Source of the DNA: Sipunculus nudus
Lineage: Eukaryota > Annelida > Sipuncula > Golfingiida > Sipunculidae
Assembly: GCA_026874595.1 (NCBI GenBank)
Contig: CM049307.1
Coordinates: forward strand, 63,144,370-63,208,369
DNA length: 64,000 nt
Direction: 5' to 3'
The notes beneath the pieces were generated by a model. The model was not told where the DNA came from and did not search any database. It saw nothing but the letters and a program-made list of their open reading frames with translations. Positions 33,262 through 45,024 of this stretch are shown here, one piece after another. The first letter of the stretch is position 1. The number at the start of each line of letters is the position of its first letter. The position numbers and the translations under genes were made by a program.

Positions 33262-33689
33262 GTGAGTGCAAAGCGTGCAAGTTGTAATGTTTTGATCCAT
33301 GGCCGCGGGCCGTGCGTTGGCGTCTGTAGTGACGTCTGTTGTGATGCATTAGAGCAATGTCAGGCCAACTGTATCTGTACAGTAACACTGGACTAGGCTG
33401 ATAATAAGTGATGGGGTTTGATAGCTGTTGTGCTGATTGAAGTGATTGTGTAATAAAGATTGCAATAAAGTGTAGAGCCCTGCATGAAATGCTGTAGATT
33501 GCAGCATCAGTGTTGGTGATGTATATATTTATCTTTATGACTTTGGTTTAGTAGTATTTAATTGGTAAGGGTAGCTTTAAATAGGGTCTGCTTGAAACTC
33601 AGTGTTAATATACTGGTATTTCATTTAGAGCTTGGGCCAGGCTTTAGCTGTCACGTACAAGCCTAGCCTGATTTAGTCGCATTCTGTAT

Positions 33690-34225
33690 TATAAGGCGCA
33701 GCCATATTAAATAACTTTTAAGTCCTATGTCCATACAGTGAGAGAGTTTCACCAATATAAGCCACAGTACATGCAACAGATTTTTTGCATGTACTGTTAC
33801 AGCCTGTTTGTCTTACAACAATACAGAGGATAACACCATTTTTACAGCAATAAATATATGTTTCATTGTTTGACAACAGCTGAAATTTAACTTGGATCAT
33901 CATTATACAGCAGTTACTGACCTTTTTATCAGAGGCATATCAACAAGTTTATTGAGGATGTCCAATGAAAAACATCATCACATCAACACATGAATACCTC
34001 AAAGAGAGCCACACTGACCTGAGGGATTTAGAGCAAGAATTTTTTGTTACATTTTGTTTAAACAGGCCAACTTCAAAGATCGACACATGGTAAGGGGTAA
34101 TTGTAGCAACTGTTAACATTGGTTACAAGGACATTGCATATTAAAGAGTGGTGTTTGTCTGAGGGTTATATTGGTGAAACTCTCATGGTATGGATATTGG
34201 ACTTAATATGTGGCACAGCCTAATA
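33690..34225. mobile_element. MITE-like element with about 55-bp inverted ends
   Basis: The left end CAGCCATATTAAATAACTTT ... GAGAGTTTCACCAATATAA is repeated in inverse order at the right end (TTATATTGGTGAAACTCTC ... TTAATATGTGGCACAGCC, 34166-34225). The interior of about 420 bp has no coding capacity. Target-site duplication not resolved. Confidence 0.75.
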
Positions 34226-35098
34226 ATATTGAGGCCAAATAAATTGGGCTATCATAAGCTTAGCAGAACTAAGTATCATAAGCTTAGCAGAACTAAGTCC
34301 CTGTTTAAAAGAAGTGCTGGCATAACTCAGTACATAGTGGTCATATAATGGAGGCTCCTATTGTGTTTTAAACCCTTACAATTCCTGAAAAAAAGATACC
34401 AATATTATGATGCTTAAAATGTATATATGCTAATAGGACAAAAAAAAGAGACCTGTAAGATATGGTCATTATTCCTGGGGTGGTTTGCCAGACCAGCATG
34501 GTCATTAGTTGGGCTTTACTGAAGATTATGCATAAAATTTACAAGTTTACAATAACAAAATAAGGTGAACAAGCTGATGCAAGAGTCAAAGTTAAACTAT
34601 TCCAGACAATACATTTTATCATGAGAAATTATAAGTGCATTCATATCAGAAGAATTCATGTCTAAAGTTGGAAGAAACGCAACTGCATGTATATATGTGG
34701 TGTAGCTATCCAGGATCCTGGTATGTAAAAATCAGAGTAAACACTAGAACTTAAAATCCTTGGGGGAAAAAGAAAGCACATCAAATTAAAATTAAATTTT
34801 GTGTTTATGGGGAAACTTATGTAATCTAAAACAGAAATATTTGAATGACCAAGAAATTTAGCCAAATAAAACAATTTTAACCAACTTTTAAAACTCACTT
34901 TAACTGCAACCCCATTATTTGAAACTGTCTCTGAATCAGAGACAGTGAACTGCATGGCCTTTGCTCAGAGAGCCACATGGTTGGCAGTTGATACATCATA
35001 ACAAGATGTTAAGCTAGTGTGTGCTTGCCCGAAGTGGTTTGGAAAACCCAGAGCAGACTTTTTTTGCTGCTTATCACTGCTTGTGTATAAATAAGAAC
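34226..35098. other. Intronic sequence, nothing specific seen
   Basis: AT-rich sequence with a short direct duplication of ATCATAAGCTTAGCAGAACT (about 34252 and 34268). No exon or transposon terminus identified. Confidence 0.5.
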
Positions 35099-36451
35099 TC
35101 CGCTGTAACCACTGGGCAGAACTTTACAAAACCCGGGATTATGTTTGGGTCACGTGAACTGCTGCGCCCTGATTTTGTTTTGACCTCTGACCTTTCCTCT
35201 CTGCCCAGCGTCCATTTGTGTGTCTGTTTCCATACATAAACCCACATATCTCGGGAACCGTTAGACCGATTTTGTACAAATGTAGCTCTTGGAAGTTGGA
35301 TAGCTTTATAACCTACACAAAAAATGGTGGCGCCACCTGCAGCCATGTTTGCACAGTGTCCATCTGTTCATCTGCCTTGGGTTAAAATCACTCATATCTC
35401 TGCAGTGGTTTCACTAATTCACCTGAAATTCGGCATGCATATACATCCTGGATAGCTTTCTTGATTTTATGACAGGTGGCGCCACTTACATTCACATTCA
35501 CGCTGCAGACATCCAAGCTTATATCTCAGGAACCGTTTGACCGATTGGGCCTAATTTATGCATGTGTGTAGATCACACATAGCTCTTTATCATACGCAAA
35601 ACTGGTGGTGCCACCTGCAACCATTTTTGCACAGCGTCCTTCAGTTTGTCTGCCATGGGATAATATCACTCATATGTCGGCAGTGGTTTGACATATCTGC
35701 CTAAAATTTTGCAGTTTTAATACATCCTGGACAGCTTTCTTGATTTTATGACAGGTGGCGCCACCTACATTCTAGTTTATGCTGCAGACATCCAAGCTCA
35801 TATCTCAAGAACCTTTTGACCGATTGGGCCAAAATTTTGCATGTGTATAGATCTCACATAGCTCTTTATTATACACAAAACTGGAGGGACCACCTGCAAC
35901 CATTTTTGCACAGTGTCCATCTGTTTGTCTGCCAAGGGCTAAAATCACTCATATACATGTAGTGGTTTGACTTATCTGCCTTAAATTTTGCATATGTAAA
36001 CAACTTTGACAGCTTTCTGGATTTTGTGGTAGGTGGCGCCACCTACATTTATGTTAACGCTGCAGACATTCAGGCTTATATCTCAGGACTGGTTGGACAT
36101 ATCCCCCTGAAATTTTGCATGTGTATAGATCTCACATAACTCGTAATCATACACAAAATTGGTGGCGCCACCTGCCACCATTTTTGCACAAGTCCGTTTG
36201 TTTTTCTGCTATGGGATAAAATCACTCATATACATGTAGTGGTTTGACTTTTCTGCCTAAAATTTTGCATATGTATACAACTTGGACAGCTTTCTGGATT
36301 TGTGGTACACATTTAGGCTGCAGACAGCCATGCTAATATGCAACACACCTCACTCTTTTTCCCCTTGCCACTCAATCCATGCCTCACTTCACCCGTTCCA
36401 CTCTGATTTAGGCGGATACACGTAGTCGCTTGTCGACTACCCATATTCTAG
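35099..36451 (+). mobile_element. Element B2: Helitron-like copy lacking its 5' end
   Basis: Colinear with B1 and B3. It enters at CTGTAACCACTGGGCAGAAC, then ACCCGGGATTATGTTTGG, and carries about four 277-280 bp units (GCACAGTG-type words near 35353, 35629, 35909 and 36185). It finishes GGCGGATACACGTAGTCG, hairpin GTAGTCG-CTTGT-CGACTAC (36422-36440), CCATATT and CTAG (36448-36451) followed by TTTT. The 5' TATCCGC palindrome is missing. It keeps CCCCTTGCCACTCAATCC at about 36362, the unoccupied form of the site where MITE C2 entered B3. Confidence 0.85.
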
Positions 36452-37589
36452 TTTTATTTTATGATAACTAAGACACTGAGCAGAAATATCATAATTCTAT
36501 TGTTAAGTGGCTTGTCTCTAGTTTTTAAAAGGAAACTTAAGGATCTCCTATCACTCTGGCACAGCGAAGCATAAGGAGAGACAGGTTGGCAAAATTCTGG
36601 CAAATACTCATGAAGTCAATGTCAGTGGTAAATAGATGGAAATGCCAATATTTTGCTGGCATTTGTTGGTAAATACTGGCAAATTGATTTTTATCACATC
36701 AGGTCATATAAAAATTTCTTTTTTCTTGATTATAATTAAATTTCTTTACTAGAATCTTTTTATTAATTTAATTGCATGGGAGCAAGGGCTCGAAGAAAAT
36801 GAACATCATGTCTGAGTGTTAAGCTTTGTATTGTTATGTGCAGCTGTCCTCAGTAAATAAGTCTAGACTATATACTTGTACAAACAGGTATACATATATA
36901 TATATATATATACATTTGTTCTGAATTTGGGATGCAGCTATTAGTATCAATAGGTGTTGATGGAGAGAATAATGTAATCAATACATGTTACATACATGTG
37001 GGTGTATTATCCATATCCTGCCAGATGAGAGTGGTTGTATATATGTGTAATACTTGTATATGTATGGTTTAGTAAAAAAAGATAATCCTTAGGCCACACA
37101 CAAAAATTTATCTTTCTACAGATTCTGAGAACAAAAAATATGGTCCTGGATCGGCAAATTATTTTTCTTTTTTTTTTAAATGGTAGAGACTCATTACATG
37201 GAATTTACCAGATTGCTTAAAAAAAATTGCTCCAGTTCTTGAAATGGTGTATATGATCAACACAGAATTTAGTCCATTTTCCAGCACAAATTAGCAACAT
37301 AAATTCCAAAGGACCTTGTGTTCATTTGCAAAAAAAATGGGAGCAGCAATTAGGAAAAACTATAAATTTTTTATTGTGTATACATGTAGCCTTACTTTCA
37401 GATTTCTGACAAGTTTTGTATATTGATATATATATATATTTATCTGTATATTGATAAAAATAGTTTTGTGGAGACCATGTTTTCACATGGGTTCTGCTGC
37501 TGCAGGGTTTGCTTCCAGAAAACTCCACTGAGACCCTTGGACCAGTCCATCTAAAACCAAGCCTAATTATTTGGTGACATGTAAATTAG
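36452..37589. other. Intronic sequence with one dispersed repeat
   Basis: AT-rich. Contains a (TA)n tract near 36896-36911 and the repeat 37128-37340. Nothing else supportable. Confidence 0.5.
37128..37340 (+). repeat. Dispersed repeat, pair member of 16277-16530
   Basis: Same order of words as the copy in PSMD12: TTCTGAGAACAAAAAATA, GTTCTTGAAATGGTGTATA, CAACACAGAATTTAGTCC. Direct orientation relative to the first copy. Confidence 0.7.
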
Positions 37590-38370
37590 TGCCTTACAAA
37601 AACTGGAGGTGCCACCTGCAACCCTTTTAATGCAGATTGATTCTTGGGGTCTTTATGATAACACCCCATATCTCAGGAGTAGTTCAATGTATTAGTCTGA
37701 AATTATACATGTCCATAGATCTTTGACACCTCGATCTTGTACTTAAGACTGGTGGCGTAATCTGTAATCATATTTGCATGGCATCGATCCATGTGTTTGC
37801 ATTGCACCCACCCATGCATTTACCATCTGTTCGTCTTATGGAATGGTTCAATGTATTTGGCTGATATTGTGCATGTCCATAGATCTTTGATATCTCCATC
37901 TCGTACACAAGACTGGTGGTGCAATCTGTAATCAGATTCGTGTGGCATCCATCCAAGCATTTGCTTTGGGTGAAAATCACTCATATCTCAGGAGGGGTTC
38001 AATATGTTGGTGTTTAATTTGGCATGTCCATCCATCTTTGAGAGATTTACCATAATCAGACAGGTGGCTCCACCTACCTTCCCATTTTTGCATAGAATAC
38101 GTCAGTGCCCTCTTCCCAGGAGTGTTTGCTGTATTGGCCTGAAATTATGCATGTCCATAGATCTTGGTTACCTTCATTTCGGACTCAAGACTGGTGGTGG
38201 CAATTGCAATTGCTTTTACATGGTGTCTATCCGTGCATTTTCTGTGGATAAAAATGCTTATATCTTAGGAGTGGTTCATTGTATTGGTCAGAAATTTGGC
38301 ATGTCCATCCATCTTGGAGAGTTTTCTTGTAAACCAGACATGTGGCGCAACCAATAACTAATGGTTTTTG
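37590..38370 (+). repeat. Old, diverged tandem array related to the B-type core
   Basis: The word CATGTCCATAGATCTTTG or a variant occurs near 37707, 37874, 38025, 38148 and 38298, with 123-167 bp spacing. It alternates with GACTGGTGG(C/T)G-type and CATATCTCAGGAGTGGTTCA words. The order (ACTGGTGGCGCCACC-like, CATATCTC, then ATGTCCATAGATC) parallels the 279-bp unit of family B, so this looks like a much older relative. Confidence 0.65.
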
Positions 38371-39027
38371 GAAGATAATAAAAGTCTTTGACTCGTGATT
38401 TTCTTGCTTCTTGGAGTAATTGTATCCCTAGACAAAGTCAGGGGGATACTATGTTTTTATGCCGGTCCCCCCTGCCGCCGCCGCATATAAATCTTGTTGG
38501 CGCGATAACTCAAAAAAATATTTCACAGATTTTTACCAAACTTGGTATATGTATAGATATTGGTGAGAGGACGACGCCTATTTAAAATGAGGTCATGACC
38601 TCAACCAGGAGAGTGACCTTGACCTTGAATAGGTACAGTTTTGGGGAAAATCACACAAATTCTTAAATATCTCAAGAAATCTTGCATGGATTGATCCCAA
38701 AATTAAGTTGATAGAAGATCATGGATGGGGTTGTCATGTTCCAGAAACTGGTGCTGTGACCTATTATTCATTACTTGTTTTCATGCTTTTTGATACCCCC
38801 AAAATTGCCACTTGACAGTACTGTGAGCATTATAAGTCAAAAACTAATAAACAGATTTCTTTAATATTGTGCATATACATGGGTTATGGGATGACGTATA
38901 TATAAATTGGGGTCATGACCTTTCCTATTAGAGTGACCTTGACCTTGAATATTGCCATATATGACGAAAATTATACAAAATCATTAATATCTCAATAAGG
39001 GATGCATGGATTGGTCCAAAAATCAAC

Positions 39028-39522
39028 TTGATCGAAGATGGGATCAACAATATAATTCAAGATAAATGCAAAAACTTTAGGGGTAAACAATCAATGTCTC
39101 AGGCTGCTCTGTTCACTAAACTGCGATCTTCATTAGCCAATCTTGATCAATGTACCCTCCCTGAACCCTCATCTGCGGAACTTTCATCAAGTCAATTAGA
39201 ATGTACTGATGACACCATTCTTAATCTGACATCGCAAATATCTTCCCAGCCGAGCGATATGCTACAGTCTAACTCGAATACTGTTTCACAGAAATCAATC
39301 CCAAATGTAAGCCCCACCATCAACAACGATAATGCCTGGTGTACCCCTGACTGTACACTAAGCGGCTCTGATAAAGAAAATATGCTTCGCTGTTGTCTTT
39401 GCATGTCGTGGTTCCACGAACATTGCATGGGCATTACAAATGACCGGGATATACCCAGCGTATGGAACTGTACTTCCTGTAGAGAACTTCAAACACAGTC
39501 ACACGGTTGTACGCTCGTATAA
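39028..39522 (+). pseudogene. LINE ORF1, N-terminal part with PHD finger
   Basis: An open frame ending at TAA 39520-39522. Near its C-terminus is a C4HC3-type pattern: WCTPDC, then LRCCLCMSWFHEHC, then WNCTSC, spaced as in PHD fingers. The Ser/Thr-rich stretch before it is typical of a disordered ORF1 N-terminus. The frame runs into the esterase region only by a shift to the overlapping frame at 39507, so the ORF is broken. In LINEs such fingers are thought to bind nucleic acid or histone; the role is inferred. Confidence 0.75.
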
Positions 39523-40079
39523 CAAAATTTGACGACATCCTTGTGAAACAATCCTACACAGCTACTGAGTTGAGCAAATCAATTCAAATACTCACTAAGA
39601 CAAACATGGATTTGGTTGAGATGTTAAGAATTAAAACTCTCGCCTTACAAGCAGCGGCTGATGAAATAAAAGCACTAAAGTCTCAAATTACCACCGGCCA
39701 CAAAACATCACCAGCTGAGGATGCACCTTCCCACTTCCCTGACCTGAGTGAAACCACCAGCACTCCAGCAACTCGACATCTCTTGATGGGCGATTCCCTC
39801 TTAAGGGATGTGGTGGCAACCACACCCTCAATGACCATTAACACAAAAAGTGGCGCTAGTCTGCAAGACGCCCTGGACAGGCTGAAAATGAAATCTAGTT
39901 CCTTTAAAACTGTTAGCCTTATGGTGGGTACAAATGACTGTTCCAGTGACTCTTCTGACGATATACTGGAGAAATATAAACTGGTAATCAAAGAAGCCAC
40001 CCGCATTGCGGAATCTGATGTTAAAATATGCAGCATTACTCAACTCAAAAAGTGTAGGGGACGGTGTAAAATCACTTAA
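39507..40079 (+). pseudogene. LINE ORF1, coiled coil and SGNH esterase-like domain
   Basis: The first 75 residues look helical (heptad-like ILTKTNMDLVEMLRI, LQAAADEIKALKSQ). RHLLMGDSLLRDV follows, the GDS block with the nucleophile serine, and then SLMVGTNDCSSDSSD, the block with the oxyanion-hole Asn. A frameshift near 40040-40079 ends the frame; the expected downstream C-terminal part continues in another frame to about 40200. Matches the esterase domain of CR1-type ORF1 proteins. Confidence 0.75.
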
Positions 40080-40286
40080 CGCTAAACTGAAGTCATTAGC
40101 TATGGAAGTCTCCATCGATAATGATTCTAACTTTCTTCTCAGGGACGGGTCAGATGACGATTCGCTCCTCCTTTGTGATGGTCTCTATCTATCTTGATGT
40201 GGAACAGAATGATTGAAGAATCTTGATCTGCACTCCCTTACACGTTATCAGCAACGTACTGTAGCCCCAAGGTTCACGCTATCTTA

Positions 40287-40683
40287 AGCTGTGTTTCCAT
40301 TCATCCGTAAATCTTGTACGTCTTGTACGCAAAAAATCGGATCCCTCTTTTTGAGATGAACTGTTTCCAAATGTCCGTTTTAACGTGCTCCGCATGCATA
40401 TCCGCAAAAACGGACAACATCAAAACGGATCGGTGAGCGATTCATCCGTTTTACGGATGGCAAAAATGCCTTCATTTCCCAACAGTGCCCCGGTGCCGGG
40501 TGTGATGAGACATATTAACCTTCTTCCTGCCTATCGTCCTTGCAGTTTAAAAAGAGGCACATGAAAGGGCATCCGCAAGAAAAACGTACGTACTTATGGA
40601 AACAGTTTTTGCGGATTGCGCACTATAGAACGTATGTACGTCTTTTGCGGATATGTTTTTTGAGGATACATGGAAACACAGCT
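40287..40683. mobile_element. MITE C1, PIF/Harbinger-type, inserted in LINE ORF1
   Basis: 397 bp with terminal inverted repeats AGCTGTGTTTCCAT and ATGGAAACACAGCT, flanked on both sides by TTA (40284-40286 and 40684-40686). The body is strongly self-complementary: CATCCGT, ACGTACG and GCGGATA words recur in both orientations. A three-base TTA duplication is typical of PIF/Harbinger. No coding capacity. A second copy is C2 at 58617-59014. Confidence 0.85.
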
Positions 40684-40879
40684 TTACTCTGATGTAACAA
40701 AGTCGCATGACACTCGACCCCCACCAGCTCATCTTAACCACAGACGGGTACCTCGTCAATCCATGGACTCCTTGCCATGACCAAACTTCACTTGGTACCG
40801 GGACCGCAGACCACCTCCCTCTGGTATCATCTCAAACCAGAAGCAACGAGCTCCTTTAATTCCTGCAGATAGACGTCGC

Positions 40880-41011
40880 TGCAGGTTTTGTGGCGAGAAA
40901 GGCCATTTTGAAACCTCTTGTGGGCACGGTGCCCCAATTTTATGTTACAACTGTGGCCAGGCTGGTCATAAATCTAAAAACTGTCCACATAATCTTAGTT
41001 CATTCTTTTAG
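40880..41011 (+). pseudogene. LINE ORF1 C-terminus with two CCHC zinc knuckles
   Basis: Reads CRFCGEKGHFETSC and, after a short spacer, CYNCGQAGHKSKNC. Both fit C-x2-C-x4-H-x4-C exactly. The frame ends at TAG 41009-41011. Such knuckles bind RNA in ORF1 proteins. They lie in a different frame from the esterase segment, so this ORF1 copy is not translatable as one protein. Confidence 0.85.
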
Positions 41012-41077
41012 GAATTTGGCACAATATCTACGGTTAATGTCAATAACGTAGATTCTGCCAGTTGCACTTCTCATTAT

Positions 41078-42320
41078 ATGTCAACAACTTGCACTGATGT
41101 GATAGTTAATCTTGTTCCAGACGATATTCATACCCTAGTTAAGCTGATTCGGTCTAAAGTTACAGCCAACTCTAAACTTGAGTCAAAAGTGACACAATCG
41201 GAAATATCAAGCACGAACTTGTCTCCTACACTAAATGGAGCTTCCAACGATGACCATAATTTGAATGTCTCACCCCCTTGCAGTGAAGTTAAGCTGCCTC
41301 CTCCACAATCTGTTTCTCAGTTAAATGTATTGACCTCACAAAATTCTAAGTTATCACAAGACTCAACCATATATACAACACATTCGAAGTCAAATATTCT
41401 TGTTTTTCATTTGAATGTACGTAGCCTACTCCCCAAATTTGAACAGATCAAAGATCTGTTACATAAAAAGCATATTGACATACTATGCCTCAGTGAAACC
41501 TGGTTAGATGACACAGTATGTGATAACGAGTTATCAATCTCAGGTTTCAATATGTTTAAAAGACATTGTAACAGGCACGTAGGTGGCTTAATAGTGTATA
41601 CAAGGGACCACCTCACCTCAACATTTGTGCCCGAGTTACATATGGATGATATCGAAAACCTATGGATTAATATTAAATGTCCCCGCAAGGGCTCCTTTCT
41701 TATAGGCGCTTTTTACCGCCCTCCCTCCGCTCCAACCAGCTTCTCCGAATCTTTGTCAATAAACATTGAACATTACCTCTCGCTATGCCTAAACATTATT
41801 TAAACGGAGATTTTAACACTGACTACAAGAACGATAATCACTACAACCCACTAAAGTCCCCATGTAACCTCTTTGATTTAGAGCAGCTAATTGATGAACC
41901 TACTCGTGTGACTCAAACCTCTTCTAGTACTTTCGATTTAATTATAACATCCAACCCACAAAATCATAAATTCTCTGGAGTGTATAAAACCTCCCTCAGT
42001 GATCACTATGCAATATTTAATTACCTTCAATTTGAATCTTTGCATACAAAAGATGGGTTACATCACACATACCTTCATACAGGAAATTTAATGGAATAGC
42101 CTTCCTTGATAACTTAAATAGAATAAAACATTTACTCATCCGCATCATACTCACTGCATCTGATGAAAATGATGCATGGATTCTCTGGAAAGAAGCCTTT
42201 CTCTACATTTGTTATAAGCATGCACCAATCAGACAAGTTAGAGTAAAATCTCAAAAACCTTGTTTTATTGACAACAAAACTCGAGAAATTATGAGGCTAT
42301 GTGACTTCATGCATAAACAA
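41078..42320 (+). pseudogene. LINE ORF2 endonuclease domain, frameshifted
   Basis: Endonuclease blocks appear in order: FHLNVRSLLPK, DILCLSETWLDD, HVGGLIVYTRD, LIGAFYRPPS, then after a frame change near 41785-41803 LNGDFNTDY, QLIDEPTRVTQTSSSTFDLI and SLSDHYAIF. These are the Asn, Glu, Tyr/Arg, Asp-x-Asn and Ser-Asp-His blocks of AP-type LINE endonucleases. The frame then goes on in a linker (ALLYICYKHAPIRQ-like) to about 42317, where A3 interrupts it. It resumes near 45025 (KQLQNLANIKIKQHKRRFY). Confidence 0.87.
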
Positions 42321-45024
42321 GGGACCCATGGGTCACGGCGCTCAGCTGTATATATGATAAAAAATATGATTTGGGAAAGAGGCACATACTTGTTTTGTGT
42401 GGTAATAAATATAAGCTTTATTATGAGTTGTTGGTGTTTAGCTTATGTATGATTTTGATAGTATCTTTGGAGACAGGGAAGAGGATTGATTTCATTTATT
42501 TTATTAACAAATGGAGCGCTATTGTCACACAGATATTTACTTGGCCATATAACTTATAAGCAACACATATAATAAAAGAGTTTAACTATTTATTAAAATT
42601 TAATAACAAATATTGTGCCAATATAATTTTTATTTAAAAAAATAATAAGAAAATCATATGATTTTTTAAAATAAAATATAACTAAAATGAATATTGAAAT
42701 ATTATTATAGAATATATTCATGGATGCGTTTATGAATACATTTTGAAAGTATCTGCACTGGTATTCAAATACTCTCATTTTTACCAGAAATCCTATTCTT
42801 ATGCAAAAAAATTTTTTAATGCAGTACATATTCATATTCGTATTCAAATACATTTGCAAAGCATTTGCACCATGTCTAGTATTTATTCAGTTTTAGCCAA
42901 ACAATGATGTTGAGAATCCAGAATATACAAAATTCACAAATTTTAATAATGATCATAAGTACCTGGTTTTATGGCTTTTATTTATATTATAAAAAATAAA
43001 TGTAATATATTCACTTTGGACTACTTTCACATCAATCTACACACTAGACACAGTAGGAATCTAGATTAATATTATCAACTGCATCTTTGTCTATCATTAA
43101 TTTCCTTCATATGATCCCTAATGATTAGTAATGAATAATATGATTGATTTTTTTATCATTAAAATTTCACTGAAAAATACCATAGGTGACTGCATGGTGT
43201 TATTTGGAATAACATTAACATTGACATTCTATCCATCCATACAAGATTATTATATCATCAGTAACTGCAAGTTAAGTTTCTGTTACTCATCAACTAACAA
43301 ATTCCTTTTCTATTAATTTTTCTTTAATTTGTTATAAAGAAAAAAACAATACAAAATTATTAATTTATTGTTTATTGTTATGTTGTTTTTCAAAACAACT
43401 ACTAGATGAGTTGGGTTGGGCATCTGGATCAACTGTGGCTGGGCATTAGCTGCCTGGCTGCCCCAGTGTATGCTTAGCTCAAGCATGCATAATCTGATGA
43501 AAGGTCAACAAGGTCAACATACAGGTGACTGAAGAGGGGCTGGATTAAGCCTGGGTCTGACATGGTCTCATAAAAACATTAATAAAAGCTACAATATTTG
43601 GCCAATTTCTTTTAGCTTTCTAAACTACAAAGATGAAATCCTTATGTGTGCATGATATGAAAATTATATCAACAGTGCTCTCAGGAAGCAAACATGCCAT
43701 GGTCAAAATTTGGCAAAATTTAAGGTACTAATTTTATATTTATACCAATAACTTTAAAATAAAAATAAAATTTGAATAATTCAGAACTAATTTTTGGTAT
43801 TCAATTGAATCTTGATTAAATAATGTTACATGCCTGACAAAAAAATCTCTAGCTTCAGCAATCCTCTTGTTAAGGGAGTAAATATATTTCTTGATTTTTT
43901 AAAAAGTGCATTATGTTTGGGCCCGTAACTTAAAACAATTACGCAATACTGACATCATTTCTGGCATGTGCATAGCAAATGTATAGAAAAATATGTATAT
44001 TATATATGATCAAAGTCAGATCAGTGGTTTTGATAAAAGGTAGTCTTACAGTGTAACAATGGGTTTTTAATGGAAAAATGAAGTTTTTCATTAATATTTC
44101 GAAGGAATTAAGTCCTAGTGATCAAATTCTTGGCATGGTAGGGGATTTTGGAGACATCTAACTGTATGCTAAATTTAAGGAACTTAGAGCTGAATCTAGG
44201 GAGCTGAGCTCTAGCAAACTGCATTATAACACTAGCTTGATGTAAACTTGATGTGACATGGTGCTTGAAAACTTGAATGAAATCTACAGTTTTTGATCAA
44301 CTGGTTTCAAATTTTTTATGTTAACAGACAAAATGCTAACAAAAACATGCTGTGAAAATTAAATCCACAGTACTGACAGGAAAAAAACGTGCCATGGTCA
44401 AACTTGGGCAAAATAAGTTATATGGCCAAGTCAAAATCTGTGTGACAATAGTACTCCATTTGTTAATAAAATAAATGAAATCAATCCTCTTCCCTGTCTC
44501 CAAAGGTACTATCAAAATCATACATAAGCTAAACAACAACAACTCATAATACAGCTTATACTTATTACCACACAAAACCAGCATGTGCCTCATTTCTAAA
44601 TAATATTTTTTTATCATATATAACAGCTGAGCGTCGTGACCCATAGGTCCCTAGTTTAAATTAAATAATACTGACTTAATTTCTGGCTTGTACATAGGAA
44701 CTATATAGAGGAATATTTATGGTAAATATGAAGAAAACCAGATGAGTGGTTTTGATATTAGGCAGTCCTGAAGTGTGAAAATAGATTTCTAATAAAAAAT
44801 TGAGGTTTTTCCTTAATATCTGGAAGGGACAAAGTCCTATTGACCCAATTTTCGGCATGGTAGGAGATTTTGGGGACATCTAACTGTATGGCGAATTTCA
44901 GATTCGTATGTCCAATGGTGTCAAAATGTGCCAGTCTTACAGACGGATGGACAGACAGACGGACGGACGACGGACAATGGACCACGACTATAGCTCAGAT
45001 GACTTATAGTCAGCTGAGCTAAAA
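42318..45024 (-). mobile_element. Compound family-A insertion A3 within the LINE
   Basis: The right end is the family A head (TTTAGCTCAGCTGACTATAA and its GTCCGTC run, 45024 down to about 44930). The left end is the family A tail (complement of GACCCATGGGTCCCTTG, 42318-42340). The inside is not simple. A second tail copy (GACCCATAGGTCCCTAG, about 44637-44654) ends a block at 44400-44650 that is an inverted copy of 42320-42560. The stretch 43680-44200 is another family A body on the minus strand. So at least three partial copies are joined. Removing 42318-45024 leaves ATG CAT AAA ATG GCT CAA in frame in the LINE. Confidence 0.75.
42320..42560 (+). repeat. Left arm of a 240-bp inverted repeat (partner 44400-44650)
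   Basis: Translates in part as LVLCGNKYKLYYELL and DFIYFINKWSAIVTQIFTWP; the partner on the minus strand gives nearly the same peptides. It is a tail segment of repeat family A present twice in opposite orientation. The peptide similarity reflects DNA identity, not a recognised protein. Confidence 0.85.
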
